64,000 nt of DNA from JAAZKI01 sp012799905 (GTDB taxonomy: Bacteria; Verrucomicrobiota; Lentisphaeria; Oligosphaerales; Oligosphaeraceae): assembly GCA_050949415.1 (NCBI GenBank), contig JBMNFR010000009.1, positions 310,001 through 374,000 of the forward strand. The letters are read 5' to 3'. A program made the position numbers and the translations under genes. How positions within the stretch are numbered: the first letter of the stretch is position 1; each line of letters starts with the position of its first letter. Below, piece after piece: positions 8,742 through 17,355 of the stretch. The notes under the pieces are model-generated. The model was not told the DNA's origin and searched no databases. It was given only the letters and a program-made list of their open reading frames with translations.

Positions 8742-9686
8742 ATGGCGTCGACGACTAATTATGTATGCACGATTACTGCCGCCCAGGCGGAGCAGCTGCG
8801 CGGCTTGATGCAGGCTCGCGGCTGGTCTTTTGACCAGATTCCGTATTCCCGTTGGCGCGGACGGCTCGGCAAGACTACCGTGGTGGCGTATGAATCGGGA
8901 AAATTGACGGTGCAAGGCCGCGAAACCTCGGACTTCGTCCAATTTGTGCTGGAGCCGGAAGTGCTCAAAGAAGCCCGTTTCGGCTATGAGGCGGAATTGC
9001 TTGCTGTGGAAAATCCCGCCATGTTCACCCCGCATGCCGGCATTGACGAAAGCGGCAAGGGCGATTACTTTGGGCCGCTTGTCGTGGCCTGTGTATACAC
9101 TGACGCAGATACGGTGCCGAAGCTCTTGTCCGCCGGGGTGACTGACTCCAAGGCGATCAGCAGCGACCGGAAGATTGCGTCTCTGGCTGCCCTCATCCGC
9201 AAGGAATGCAGCGGGCGATTCAGTCTTCTTGCCATTGGGCCTGAGAGTTACAATCGCCTGTATGAATCATTTGGCAATTTGAATCGCATGCTGGCTTGGG
9301 GGCACGCCAGGGTGCTGGAGAATCTCCTGGAGTTGGTGCCGGACTGCCCGCGGGCGATTTCCGATCAGTTCGCCGCCTCGGCTAACACCGTGAAACGGGC
9401 CTTGCTTGAACGCGGGCGGCAGATCGTGCTGGAACAGCAAACCAAGGCCGAAGCCGATGTCGCCGTGGCAGCGGCGTCAATCCTGGCCCGGGCTGAATTC
9501 GTCCGGCGCTTGGAGGGGCTGGGCAAGACGGTCGAGATGACGTTGCCTAAGGGCGCCGGGCCGGCTGTGCTTGCCTGCGCACGGCAGATCGGCGCCAAGG
9601 GCGGACGGGAAGCGCTGGGAAAAGTCGCTAAACTGCATTTTAAGACTACTGTTGACGCGCTGGGCGAAGACAGCAGCCAGCAGTGA
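8742..9686 (+). CDS. rnhC: Ribonuclease HIII
   Basis: A 314-aa cytoplasmic nuclease that cuts the RNA strand of RNA-DNA hybrids. Residues 1-80 form the TBP-like N-terminal substrate-binding domain that separates HIII from HII. The catalytic domain begins HAGIDESGKGDYFGPLV, giving the Asp102/Glu103 pair of the DEDD-type site, with SDQFAAS further on for another acid. The length is standard. The start is supported by AAGGA 8 bases before ATG. It is divergent from the CE7 gene and monocistronic. The repeat block that begins at 9771 lies downstream. Confidence 0.93.
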   Translation: MASTTNYVCTITAAQAEQLRGLMQARGWSFDQIPYSRWRGRLGKTTVVAYESGKLTVQGRETSDFVQFVLEPEVLKEARFGYEAELLAVENPAMFTPHAGIDESGKGDYFGPLVVACVYTDADTVPKLLSAGVTDSKAISSDRKIASLAALIRKECSGRFSLLAIGPESYNRLYESFGNLNRMLAWGHARVLENLLELVPDCPRAISDQFAASANTVKRALLERGRQIVLEQQTKAEADVAVAAASILARAEFVRRLEGLGKTVEMTLPKGAGPAVLACARQIGAKGGREALGKVAKLHFKTTVDALGEDSSQQ

Positions 9687-9770
9687 ATTCAGCAGCCCGG
9701 GGGAAATGCGGTTATGCTGCAATTCCGAAGACCAGGGCGAAAAGTCGTCGACAGACGGCATGGGCTTCAG

Positions 9771-10069
9771 GCAGGCTAAAGCCTGCGGGACGTACAGCAA
9801 GCTAAAGCTTGAACTACATGCTCCTGCAAGCGAGGGACATACGGCAAGCTGAAGTTTGAGTTGCATGTTGGCAGGCTAAAGCCTGCGGGACGTACAGCAA
9901 GCTAAAGCTTGAACTACATGCTCGTGCAAGCGAGGTACGTACGGCAAGCGGAAGTTTGAGTTGCATGTTGGCAGGCTAAAGCCTGCGGGACGTACAGCAA
10001 GCTAAAGCTTGAACTACATGCTCCTGCAAGCGAGGGACGTACGGCAAGCTGAAGCTTGAACTACGTACG
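9771..10069 (-). repeat. Hairpin-repeat array, inverted orientation, 100-nt period
   Basis: Units starting GCAGGCTAAAGCCTGC at 9771, 9871 and 9971 give an exact 100-nt period, the same as the long unit of the array at 6116-7133 but on the opposite strand. The smaller hairpin here reads CAAGC-TAAA-GCTTG, a paired change relative to CAAACTTTAGTTTG of the other array. Confidence 0.92.
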
Positions 10070-10082
10070 ATGCCGCAGCCGC

Positions 10083-10250
10083 CGTCCACTATGTCCACCA
10101 TGTCCACCATGTCCACCATGCCCACCATGCCCACCATGCCCACATCTATTTGCGCCGTAGGCGCTTAACCATGCTTAACCCCAGGCTTTAGCCTGGGGAT
10201 GAGCGCACCTCCAAAACTGGTGCCTTGTAAAGGCACTACAGTTAGCGCTG
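10083..10250 (+). repeat. Composite element: GTCCACCAT microsatellite plus three hairpins
   Basis: A 9-nt microsatellite (10083-10144) runs into three inverted repeats: GCGCCGTAGGCGC (10152-10164), CCCCAGGC-TTTA-GCCTGGGG, and GTGCCTT-GTA-AAGGCAC (10220-10236). It ends CTACAGTTAGCGCTG. Related copies lie at 33808-33922, 50884-51030 and 58757-58853. Confidence 0.88.
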
Positions 10251-10284
10251 AAGATAAATGCTGTTATTGCTTCGGCTGCCCTGC

Positions 10285-11250
10285 TCAGTCGCCTACCGGC
10301 CACAAGAACCGGCCTTGGCTGAGAAATGCCTCGATCTGCTGAATCGACTGTTCGGCTTTTCTTTCCACCGCTTCGGCGGTGTTGAACGCATTGTGCGGCG
10401 TGAGGATTACCCGGTCAGACTTCTGTAATTCGGCCAAGGCGGTGTCAACCGCACCGGCTTTTTCTCCACGCAGCTGCGGCCCGAGCCTGGATTCGTCTTC
10501 ATACACGTCAAGACCGATGCCGCCCAGGAGGCCGGACTGCAAAGCAGCGGCCAACTCGGCCAGGGGCGTGAATTCGCCACGCGCTACATTGACCAGCAGC
10601 GTCCCAGGGCGAAGCATTCCAAGGCGCTGAGCGTTGAAATAACCGTAATTGCCGGCATTGAGATTCATCGCCACTGCCACGATGTCTGCCCAGCCGGCGC
10701 CGTCCTCGTAGCTCACGTACTCCAACTCGTCCAGACGCCGCACCGGGTCGACGCCGCGCACGACCATGCCCAGACCCTGCCCCAGGCGGACGATTTCCGA
10801 GCCGATGCGGCCAACGCCGACGACCAAGAGATGCTTGCCATAAGCCTCACGTCCGGTCAGGCCATCGCGGTTAAAATCATGGAAATGGCGCATTTGCACA
10901 GGCAGTCGCCGCAACAGCGCCATCCACAGCAGCAGCGCTTGCTCAGCCACGGCGCGATGGCAGTAGAGCGGGAGATATCCGCAAGCCGGCGGATAGTCGA
11001 CCGCGGCGCTATAGCGAACCAAGTGGTCATAGCCCGTGCTGCGGGTCAAGATCGCCTTCAGTCGACTGGCCCAAGCCGTCGGAATCAGCGACTGCGTCCG
11101 CACCGATATGATCGGCGCTGGCGGCTCTGCGGCCTCGCCCCATTCCTGGATGGTCTTCCAGGTGTACTCGGCCTGGAGCCGCCCGCCCGCGAATTTCTCC
11201 AGCGCTGCGCGTTCCTCGGCGAACGCCTCAAAAAAAACGACCTGTGTCAT
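10285..11250 (-). CDS. D-isomer-specific 2-hydroxyacid dehydrogenase
   Basis: A 321-aa NAD(H)-dependent dehydrogenase interconverting a 2-keto acid and its D-2-hydroxy acid in the cytoplasm. The Rossmann fold starts LLVVGVGRIGSEIVRLG. The catalytic triad typical of the family is visible as the Arg of NVARGEF, the Glu of DVYEDE and the His of TPHNAF. The frame is open 53 codons further upstream to 11409, but those residues are basic and unlike the family. I take the ATG at 11250 (MTQVVFFEAF), with AAGGA about 11 bases ahead. The substrate (pyruvate, glycerate or phosphoglycerate) cannot be fixed. The gene is divergent from the HD hydrolase at 11433. Confidence 0.85.
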   Translation of the reverse strand: MTQVVFFEAFAEERAALEKFAGGRLQAEYTWKTIQEWGEAAEPPAPIISVRTQSLIPTAWASRLKAILTRSTGYDHLVRYSAAVDYPPACGYLPLYCHRAVAEQALLLWMALLRRLPVQMRHFHDFNRDGLTGREAYGKHLLVVGVGRIGSEIVRLGQGLGMVVRGVDPVRRLDELEYVSYEDGAGWADIVAVAMNLNAGNYGYFNAQRLGMLRPGTLLVNVARGEFTPLAELAAALQSGLLGGIGLDVYEDESRLGPQLRGEKAGAVDTALAELQKSDRVILTPHNAFNTAEAVERKAEQSIQQIEAFLSQGRFLWPVGD

Positions 11251-11432
11251 CGCACTATAATTCCTTACCGTGTTTGTCTGACTGCTGCTGCGGCGTTGGC
11301 GCCAGCAGTGCCGGAAAGACATAATGTAATCCCGATTGCATTGCTTGCTGGCTTGACTTTCCGCATTTCCGGCAATAGAATAATTTTTCCGCGATTCGCC
11401 CTTTTCCACGTCTATGCCAGCACTGTTCTACC

Positions 11433-12671
11433 ATGCAAAAATCGATCTGCATTCCTGCCACTCCACCGGTTGACATTTCCGCCCTGACGCCGTTGATTGA
11501 CCATCCGGCGTTTCAGGCGTTGCGCGAGCGTCGCCAGCTCGGCATCAATTATCTCGTGTTTCCCGGCGCTGTGCACACTCGTTTTGAGCATGCTATTGGC
11601 ACGCTTGCGCTGACCCAGCGCTTGACCCGAATCCACCGTCTGGACGACGATGACGCCCTGCACTTGCAGGCCTTTGCACTCCTGCATGACCTCGGTCACG
11701 GCCCGTTTTCTCACCAGGTCGAGCCAGTACTGCGCGGCGACCACCACAGCAATGGCATCCGGCTGCTGGAAACCATGCAAAAGCAGCTGGCTGACGTCCG
11801 GGTCGACTTTCAGCGCCTGAGCGCGATGTTCACTGGCGACGATCCCTTGGCCACCTGGATCAACGACCGCAATCTCGGCGCCGACAAGCTCGACTACCTG
11901 ATGCGCGACGCCCTCCACATCGGCTTCCATGGCACTCCCGACATTGAAAAGCTGCAATGCTACACTTACATGACCAGCGAAGGCATCGCCATTGAAGAAA
12001 AATTCATTGAAGACGCCAAGCAGCTGCAGAAGTTCTATTCCTACCTGCACCAGCACGGCTATTTGAACAAGACGGCTCTGGCGGCGCAACGGATGCTGCA
12101 ACGCGCTGTGCAGGAGGAATTAGCCGGCCAGGATGGCGACGCATTGTGGCTGATGAGTGACGCCCAGCTTCGGCAATGGCTCGAACAAGCCCAATCGCCC
12201 TTGAGCCGACGGCTGGTGCGCGACCTGGCGGCACGCAATCTGCACCGGAGCTTTCTCGTTTTCAAGCCGACCGGCTACGCCTTTGTCGAACGTCAGGCTG
12301 AAAAAGCACTGGTGGTGATGGAATGGCCGCGCGCTGAGATGCGCCAAATCACCGAACGCCTGCAAGACATCGACACCGTGAAACACCTGGAAGACCAGCT
12401 GGCAGCAGCATTCAACTTGTCGCCCGGTGACCTCCTGTTTGCGGCCATGCCGTATTTTAAGAAACTAATCCCCAAGGATTTAAGGGTATTTTCCCAAAAG
12501 TCGAACGGCAGTTTCTGGCTTTTGGAGAATGACGCTGATCACCGCCGCTCCCTGGAAAGCGACTACTTGCGCACCTTTGCCATTCGTCTGACCTGCCCCA
12601 TGGAACACCGCCAGGCCCTGGCCGCCCAGGCCGATGCCATCGCCGAAACACTGCGACGCGCCATCCTGTGA
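11433..12671 (+). CDS. HD-domain phosphohydrolase (dGTPase/YdhJ-like)
   Basis: A 412-aa cytoplasmic metal-dependent phosphohydrolase. Near the N-terminus HTRFEHAIGTLAL supplies the first His, and ALLHDLGHGPFSH carries the HD doublet. DKLDYLMRDALH follows with the last Asp. This order matches the SAMHD1/dGTPase-like HD proteins with a C-terminal extension. The substrate is likely a nucleotide (family knowledge), but no specificity can be read from the sequence. There is no strong ribosome site. The ATG at 11433 is the first in a frame that begins immediately with sensible sequence. It is convergent with the next gene, 26 bases away. Confidence 0.85.
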   Translation: MQKSICIPATPPVDISALTPLIDHPAFQALRERRQLGINYLVFPGAVHTRFEHAIGTLALTQRLTRIHRLDDDDALHLQAFALLHDLGHGPFSHQVEPVLRGDHHSNGIRLLETMQKQLADVRVDFQRLSAMFTGDDPLATWINDRNLGADKLDYLMRDALHIGFHGTPDIEKLQCYTYMTSEGIAIEEKFIEDAKQLQKFYSYLHQHGYLNKTALAAQRMLQRAVQEELAGQDGDALWLMSDAQLRQWLEQAQSPLSRRLVRDLAARNLHRSFLVFKPTGYAFVERQAEKALVVMEWPRAEMRQITERLQDIDTVKHLEDQLAAAFNLSPGDLLFAAMPYFKKLIPKDLRVFSQKSNGSFWLLENDADHRRSLESDYLRTFAIRLTCPMEHRQALAAQADAIAETLRRAIL

Positions 12672-12697
12672 GAGCTGCCAGCGCCGCTTGCGCCGTC

Positions 12698-15424
12698 TCA
12701 CCACTGCAAGAGAACTGTCTGCTCCGGGGAGAATCCCGCAAGGTAAAGCCGATGTTCATAGCCATTGCCTTGGGCAAAACTGGCGTTGAGGCGCAGATTC
12801 AAACGCATCCGCCGCTCTGCAGTCGGCAGCATCGCCAGGGGCCAGCGCAGGCTTGCCGCACCGCCGCCTGAGCAGGCATATCGCCCAGCCGCACCATGAG
12901 GGGCGTTATAGCCGAGAACATGCAGATAATTGTCACTCCGCACAGCCAGGCCGTCCTTTCCCCAATTCAGATTCAAGTTAATGGGAAAGGTGACGCCCAA
13001 AGCGTCGATCATGTAGACGGACAAAAAGCCGGCGCCGGCGCCGTCCTCGGCTTTGACTTCCAGCACAAAATCGTCGTCTTCAAGCAGAAAACGCCAAGCA
13101 TAGCCGCCGCCGGCAGCCGGCTGCCAAGCGCCCGGGGCAACGACGGTCGGCGCCTCGGGCAATCCGAGAAACGCCTGCCAGGGCGACTGGCCAAACTGCA
13201 TGGCTGACGCCAAGGCATCGATTTCCGGCAACACGCTGGTGCGGATCAGTTCTGAGCGTCGACGCAGCAGCTTCGGGTAATAGCGATGACACAGCGCCTC
13301 GGAATGAAAACCAAGCCGCGAATCCTCCTCACAGAGTTCAGCCAATTGGAGCGACAAGGCGCATTCGCGTTCAGCCAGAAGGCGCATTTCGGCCAGCGTG
13401 GCTTCTTCGCCGCCGGTAAACAGCTGCTGTCGAAGCTGATAGAACGAAAGCAGGTTCACCGCATTTTCAAAATGGAGCCCAAGGGCTTCGGCCAGACACA
13501 AGTCATGGCGGCGCTCCGAGTTAAGCCGTGCTTGCGCCTCTCCTTGCCGCAGATACGTCAGCCCCTCTTGCCAGCCATCAGAAACCCGTCGCATCAAGGT
13601 CAGGGCGTCATCCAGGGAAAATCCGGCCAGGGCTTCGCCTAAGGCATCGCCACTGGGCGGAAAAATCGGCTTCCATGGCGGTGACAATGGCCGCAGGCGC
13701 GGATAAGCCGACAGCTGCCAAACCGAGCCGGTGTTCTGGGGGCCGTAGTATTGAAACATCAGAGAGAAAGGCATATTTTCATAAGCCGCACTGAACTGTT
13801 CCCAGGCCTTAGCTGTCGCCTCAGCAGCCGCACCCCACAGCGGCTGAGCCAAACGCCGCAGGAATTCATGCTCATCAACGCTGAAATCCTCAAACGCCAG
13901 CCGTCCGCCCGTGTGATTCATAAGGCCCGGGTAATTGCCGACATACCAACAGAACATGGAGTGATTGACGCCATGCTCGCGCATAGCCCGCAGTTTCCTG
14001 TAGATCAGCCCAGGCGCTGGAATAAAGGGAACCGTGCCAAGTTCGTAACTGCAACCGACCTGCAATTTGGCCGACACCTCAACGCCGGCTTGACGAGCTG
14101 CGGCAGCCTGGCGAGCGAAGCGCTCTGCCGGGCCGACATAGCTGAGCCAGTAGTCTCCGCCGTGGCGTACGCGTCCAAGCTGCGTCTTGGCGCCGCCGGA
14201 TTCATAGTTGAATTGCGCGACAACGTCGGTCGGGACTGAAGCGCCAATCGTATGCGCCCAGGGCGCGTGTTCGTTGACATGCGGAAAGTAGAACCAACTG
14301 ATGAAAGTGGCATCTGGCGCGGCCGCATGGATTCCGGCGGTCATGGCAGTCAGACTGTCGCGGATAACATCGCCGTGCGAGCGCTGGCCGCAACGCGGGC
14401 ACGGAATCGGGGCGTCAACAGAACCGCCCAAGGCGGACAGGCAAGTCGTGCCGCGCTCGCCATGCGTGATGTTGATCAGTCCGCCCAGGTCAGGCGCCTG
14501 CCGGAACACGCTTTCCGTCAATTCCCGCAGATATTGCCGGGTTGCCGGCGAACTCGGACAAAACAAATGCCGCCCTCCGACGATTGCCCCGAACAGCTCT
14601 GGATGCGCTGCCAGCAGCGGGTCGCCGGCCATCGCGGCAAACGGCTCAATGCAAAACAGGAAGACCTTAATGCCGTAGCGGGCGCACTGGCGGATCGTTC
14701 GGTGCAACTTAGCAATGCGGCGGTCTGCTTTCGGGTCGCGGTCAGTGAAGCTGGTTTCCCCTAATTCTCGCAAGGCCACCACCAGCCAAAGGCCGTTGAT
14801 GCCCTCGTGCGCAAGGCGGTTCAGGTACTCGTCCGGGTAGTAATTGACATCGTCGAGCAGCTCGTCGGTATTGACTGGCCAGCGTTTGACTGGGCTGAAA
14901 AAGCACCGGCTGATGCGAGTTTTCAGCCATGGCTGGCGCTGATAGTTGCCGCAGGGCAAGAATGGCCCGTCAGCAGCCAGCAGCATGTCTTCAAAAGCGT
15001 AAATACCGCGGCGGATGCCCTCGGTGTCGTTGGCGGTGATGGCAGCGCTGCAGGCGTCAATAGTGATGGCATACGCTTCATAGCAATCAGTCGGCGCTGC
15101 TGTGACTGTGACCGTGTAGGCATTGTCGTCGTCCGCAGCGGCCAAACCGCCTTCGCGCAACAGGGCGTCCAGGTCATCATACGCAGTATTGAGCACGCCC
15201 TGCGGGTCGGGGAAAGCGCGTTTGAGGCATACGCCGCCGCTCAAGTCGACTTCGCACTCCCGGGCAGTGAGCCGTTCCCGGCGCAGGTATCGCGGCGCTG
15301 GTTTCTGCAAGTCGTCGACAAACGTCCAATCCGAGTCTGGCGGTGGCGGCGGCCATTCTGCCAGAAGTTGCTCGACGGTTGCATAAATACGCTTTTCTGA
15401 AGGCGTAATAGGCTGTTTGGTCAT
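12698..15424 (-). CDS. Large cytosolic glycosidase-like protein (GH20/GH67-type architecture)
   Basis: A 908-aa protein without signal peptide. The first ~200 residues resemble the zincin-like beta/alpha module that precedes GH20 and alpha-glucuronidase barrels (VTVTAAPTDCYEAYAITI, then NDTEGIRRGIYAFEDML). A TIM-barrel-like region follows, with YLNRLAHEGINGLWLV, a loop containing CPRCGQ and many aromatic residues. A helical region and a C-terminal beta domain end the protein. I do not recognise a specific family. Proteins of this build are seen in Lentisphaerota and Bacteroidota. The frame opens 13 codons upstream, but ATG 15424 is preceded by AGAGGA and starts cleanly. A role in intracellular breakdown of oligosaccharides is inference. 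Confidence 0.6.
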   Translation of the reverse strand: MTKQPITPSEKRIYATVEQLLAEWPPPPPDSDWTFVDDLQKPAPRYLRRERLTARECEVDLSGGVCLKRAFPDPQGVLNTAYDDLDALLREGGLAAADDDNAYTVTVTAAPTDCYEAYAITIDACSAAITANDTEGIRRGIYAFEDMLLAADGPFLPCGNYQRQPWLKTRISRCFFSPVKRWPVNTDELLDDVNYYPDEYLNRLAHEGINGLWLVVALRELGETSFTDRDPKADRRIAKLHRTIRQCARYGIKVFLFCIEPFAAMAGDPLLAAHPELFGAIVGGRHLFCPSSPATRQYLRELTESVFRQAPDLGGLINITHGERGTTCLSALGGSVDAPIPCPRCGQRSHGDVIRDSLTAMTAGIHAAAPDATFISWFYFPHVNEHAPWAHTIGASVPTDVVAQFNYESGGAKTQLGRVRHGGDYWLSYVGPAERFARQAAAARQAGVEVSAKLQVGCSYELGTVPFIPAPGLIYRKLRAMREHGVNHSMFCWYVGNYPGLMNHTGGRLAFEDFSVDEHEFLRRLAQPLWGAAAEATAKAWEQFSAAYENMPFSLMFQYYGPQNTGSVWQLSAYPRLRPLSPPWKPIFPPSGDALGEALAGFSLDDALTLMRRVSDGWQEGLTYLRQGEAQARLNSERRHDLCLAEALGLHFENAVNLLSFYQLRQQLFTGGEEATLAEMRLLAERECALSLQLAELCEEDSRLGFHSEALCHRYYPKLLRRRSELIRTSVLPEIDALASAMQFGQSPWQAFLGLPEAPTVVAPGAWQPAAGGGYAWRFLLEDDDFVLEVKAEDGAGAGFLSVYMIDALGVTFPINLNLNWGKDGLAVRSDNYLHVLGYNAPHGAAGRYACSGGGAASLRWPLAMLPTAERRMRLNLRLNASFAQGNGYEHRLYLAGFSPEQTVLLQW

Positions 15425-15463
15425 GGTATCATCGTCCTCTGTCTTGATTGTCGATATCATCAC

Positions 15464-15869
15464 TTGCGAGCAATCTAATGGGCGCTGGCTGCCGAGATGT
15501 TTTTAGGGCTTGGCGTGGTCAAAAGCCGCGATTTCGTCAGCAGATAGAACTGCCACCCACCAGGCCTCTGAAAGGGACACCCAAGACGCCGACAAGGGAT
15601 AATATGCCCCACAATGCACGCTTTCCTAATCCGGCTCCAAGGCAAAAAGCCACGAGTTGACTTCAAAAAGTTACTTTTTGGTATATATTCAATGTTGTTA
15701 ATGTGCAGATGACGATGGATGCGTGGCTTCAGTCTGCCGCAGAAGGGATTGGCCTCACGAGCTGGTGATGCCCCCAGCGCGCCTGTTTGCTTTCAAACGA
15801 GGCCATCCGCCTTTCATCTCATTCGTGCGTTCACCGTCATCCCTTATCCAAAACGTCAAGGAAAGAGTC
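15464..15869. promoter_or_regulatory. Intergenic with possible promoter for the pilin-like gene
   Basis: TTGACT (15657-15662) and TATATA (15682-15687) are 19 bases apart, longer than ideal, with the inverted repeat AAAAAGTTACTTTTT between them. They precede the gene at 15870 by about 180 bases. Nothing else was recognised in this 400-base gap. Confidence 0.4.
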
Positions 15870-16586
15870 ATGCCCCATCAAAAGCGTCCCCAGTTCATGT
15901 CAACGATAATGCGTTTCACATTGATTGAGCTTCTTGTCGTCATTGCAATCATTGCGATTTTGGCTTCGATGCTGTTGCCGGCCCTGTCAAAAGCGCGGGA
16001 CAAGGCCAGAACCATATCCTGCCTCAACAACCACAAGCAGGCGGCGTTGTCGCTGCTGATTTACACCGGCGACAGCGAGGATTTCCTGCCGATCTACAAC
16101 CTGACCTGGTCGATGACGCTGCTCAACAATTCGTATATCTCCTCAATTGAGGAGTTGTTCTGTCCGGTTCTGGCGGCGCAACATCTCAGCGCCGGCAGAG
16201 GCCAATACTCAACCTGGCGCAGCCTCTACTGTTATCACGGCATTGGCATCAACAGCAACATCACCGGCGTCTATACCAACAACCGCACCCTGAAAGTATC
16301 ACGCGCCACGAAGCCGTCCGATCTCTATTTAGTCATGGATTCTCTGAACGGCCTGACCACGGCCTGGGAAAATGGCCAGGGAATGTACTATGTCCATTCC
16401 CTGGGCAACCACAGGTCGCAAATCCCACACCCGCGGCATGAAATCAATGGCATCAACATGGCGTATGTCGATGGTCACGCGAAGACGATCAAATGCACCT
16501 TCGCCTCCTGGGGGCCCTATCCAAACAACCCCTATGGCACCCTCGGCTGGCAAGGATACAGCTGGAACAATGGAACCATACACTGA
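15870..16586 (+). CDS. Prepilin-type protein
   Basis: A 238-aa exported pilin-like protein. The signal MRFTLIELLVVIAIIAILAS includes the cleavage-site Glu. It is followed by LLPALSKARDKAR and CLNNHKQAAL. The C-terminal signature is slightly altered (HEINGINMAYVDGH, ten residues between His and DG instead of nine). The frame is open further upstream to 15723, but AAGGAAAGAG six bases ahead of the ATG at 15870 marks the start. A broken relative follows at 16601, so this is the intact member of a tandem pair. Confidence 0.86.
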   Translation: MPHQKRPQFMSTIMRFTLIELLVVIAIIAILASMLLPALSKARDKARTISCLNNHKQAALSLLIYTGDSEDFLPIYNLTWSMTLLNNSYISSIEELFCPVLAAQHLSAGRGQYSTWRSLYCYHGIGINSNITGVYTNNRTLKVSRATKPSDLYLVMDSLNGLTTAWENGQGMYYVHSLGNHRSQIPHPRHEINGINMAYVDGHAKTIKCTFASWGPYPNNPYGTLGWQGYSWNNGTIH

Positions 16587-16600
16587 GGTTGCGGCCTAAA

Positions 16601-17238
16601 CAGCCTGAACCCAAAAAGGCTCGGAATTATTTGCGTTGTTGCACTAATTCCAAAAGCAAGTCGCCCTGGGCTACTACATGTATGCGACGGACAATGCTGA
16701 CACGGCCTTAGGCCGCGACACGTGCCTGACCAACAGCAAGTGGCAGTACACTGGCATAGCGCGGACGCGGGCCTTGGCGGTCATCGCCCAACGCGATCCT
16801 GCTAACACGTGGGGCTTCAATCACTGTTCGTACTAAGGCTACATTGACTGGGTCTATACGACAACGGAAATGCGCGGCATCGTCTCCTGCCGTCGGGCTG
16901 TCATGCCGAGGAATTTCATCCCCTTCATGATCAATCACCGTCTGACTAACAGCACCGACTACGGCTGGTCGGCGATCGTCTCGTCCGGTGTCTTCCGCAT
17001 GGATTCCATCCCTTTGCCGTCCTCGACCGCCTATGTGATAGAAAGCCCTGATTTTGGCGACGGGGGGCGCATCATGTTCCCGCATCGCGAGTGCGCCAAC
17101 ATGACCTTCATCGACATGCATTCTGAAACCGTGTCCAGAAAGCGCTTTCCCGCCCCCATCTTGCCGCATGCCTATGGCGACTACATGGCCTTGGGCGTCG
17201 CTTGGGACTATCCGCCACTCAATGGCGCTTCCTATTGA
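16601..17238 (+). pseudogene. Broken prepilin-type gene lacking its export signal
   Basis: The translation begins in mid-family: a KARNYLRCCTNSK segment in one frame matches the KAR...CxNN box. A frameshift near 16655 then leads to KQVALGYYMYATDNADT. An in-frame TAA falls at 16832-16834, and the rest continues open (GYIDWVYTTTEMRG and onward) to TGA at 17238. The C-terminal signature reads HRECANMTFIDMH, so even DG is lost. The prepilin signal peptide coding part is missing because the gene joins directly to the end of the preceding gene. At least three lesions make function very unlikely. Confidence 0.75.
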
Positions 17239-17355
17239 AAGCCTGCCGCTGACCTCACCGAAAATAAACAAGAGGCGTAAGCAAAAGCCACCAATAGACG
17301 CCTATTGAATTTCAAGGAAGAAACGCTTCCGACCCTTCCAGCCCAAGATTCCACT

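Noticed and set aside
11251..11409. 53-residue extension of the 2-hydroxyacid dehydrogenase
   Set aside because: The residues are unlike the family, and the ATG at 11250 begins the first beta strand.
16587..17238. Intact small gene at 16870-17238
   Set aside because: The upstream frame carries the matching part of the pilin family interrupted by a stop codon and a frameshift, so the open frame is a fragment of a broken gene.
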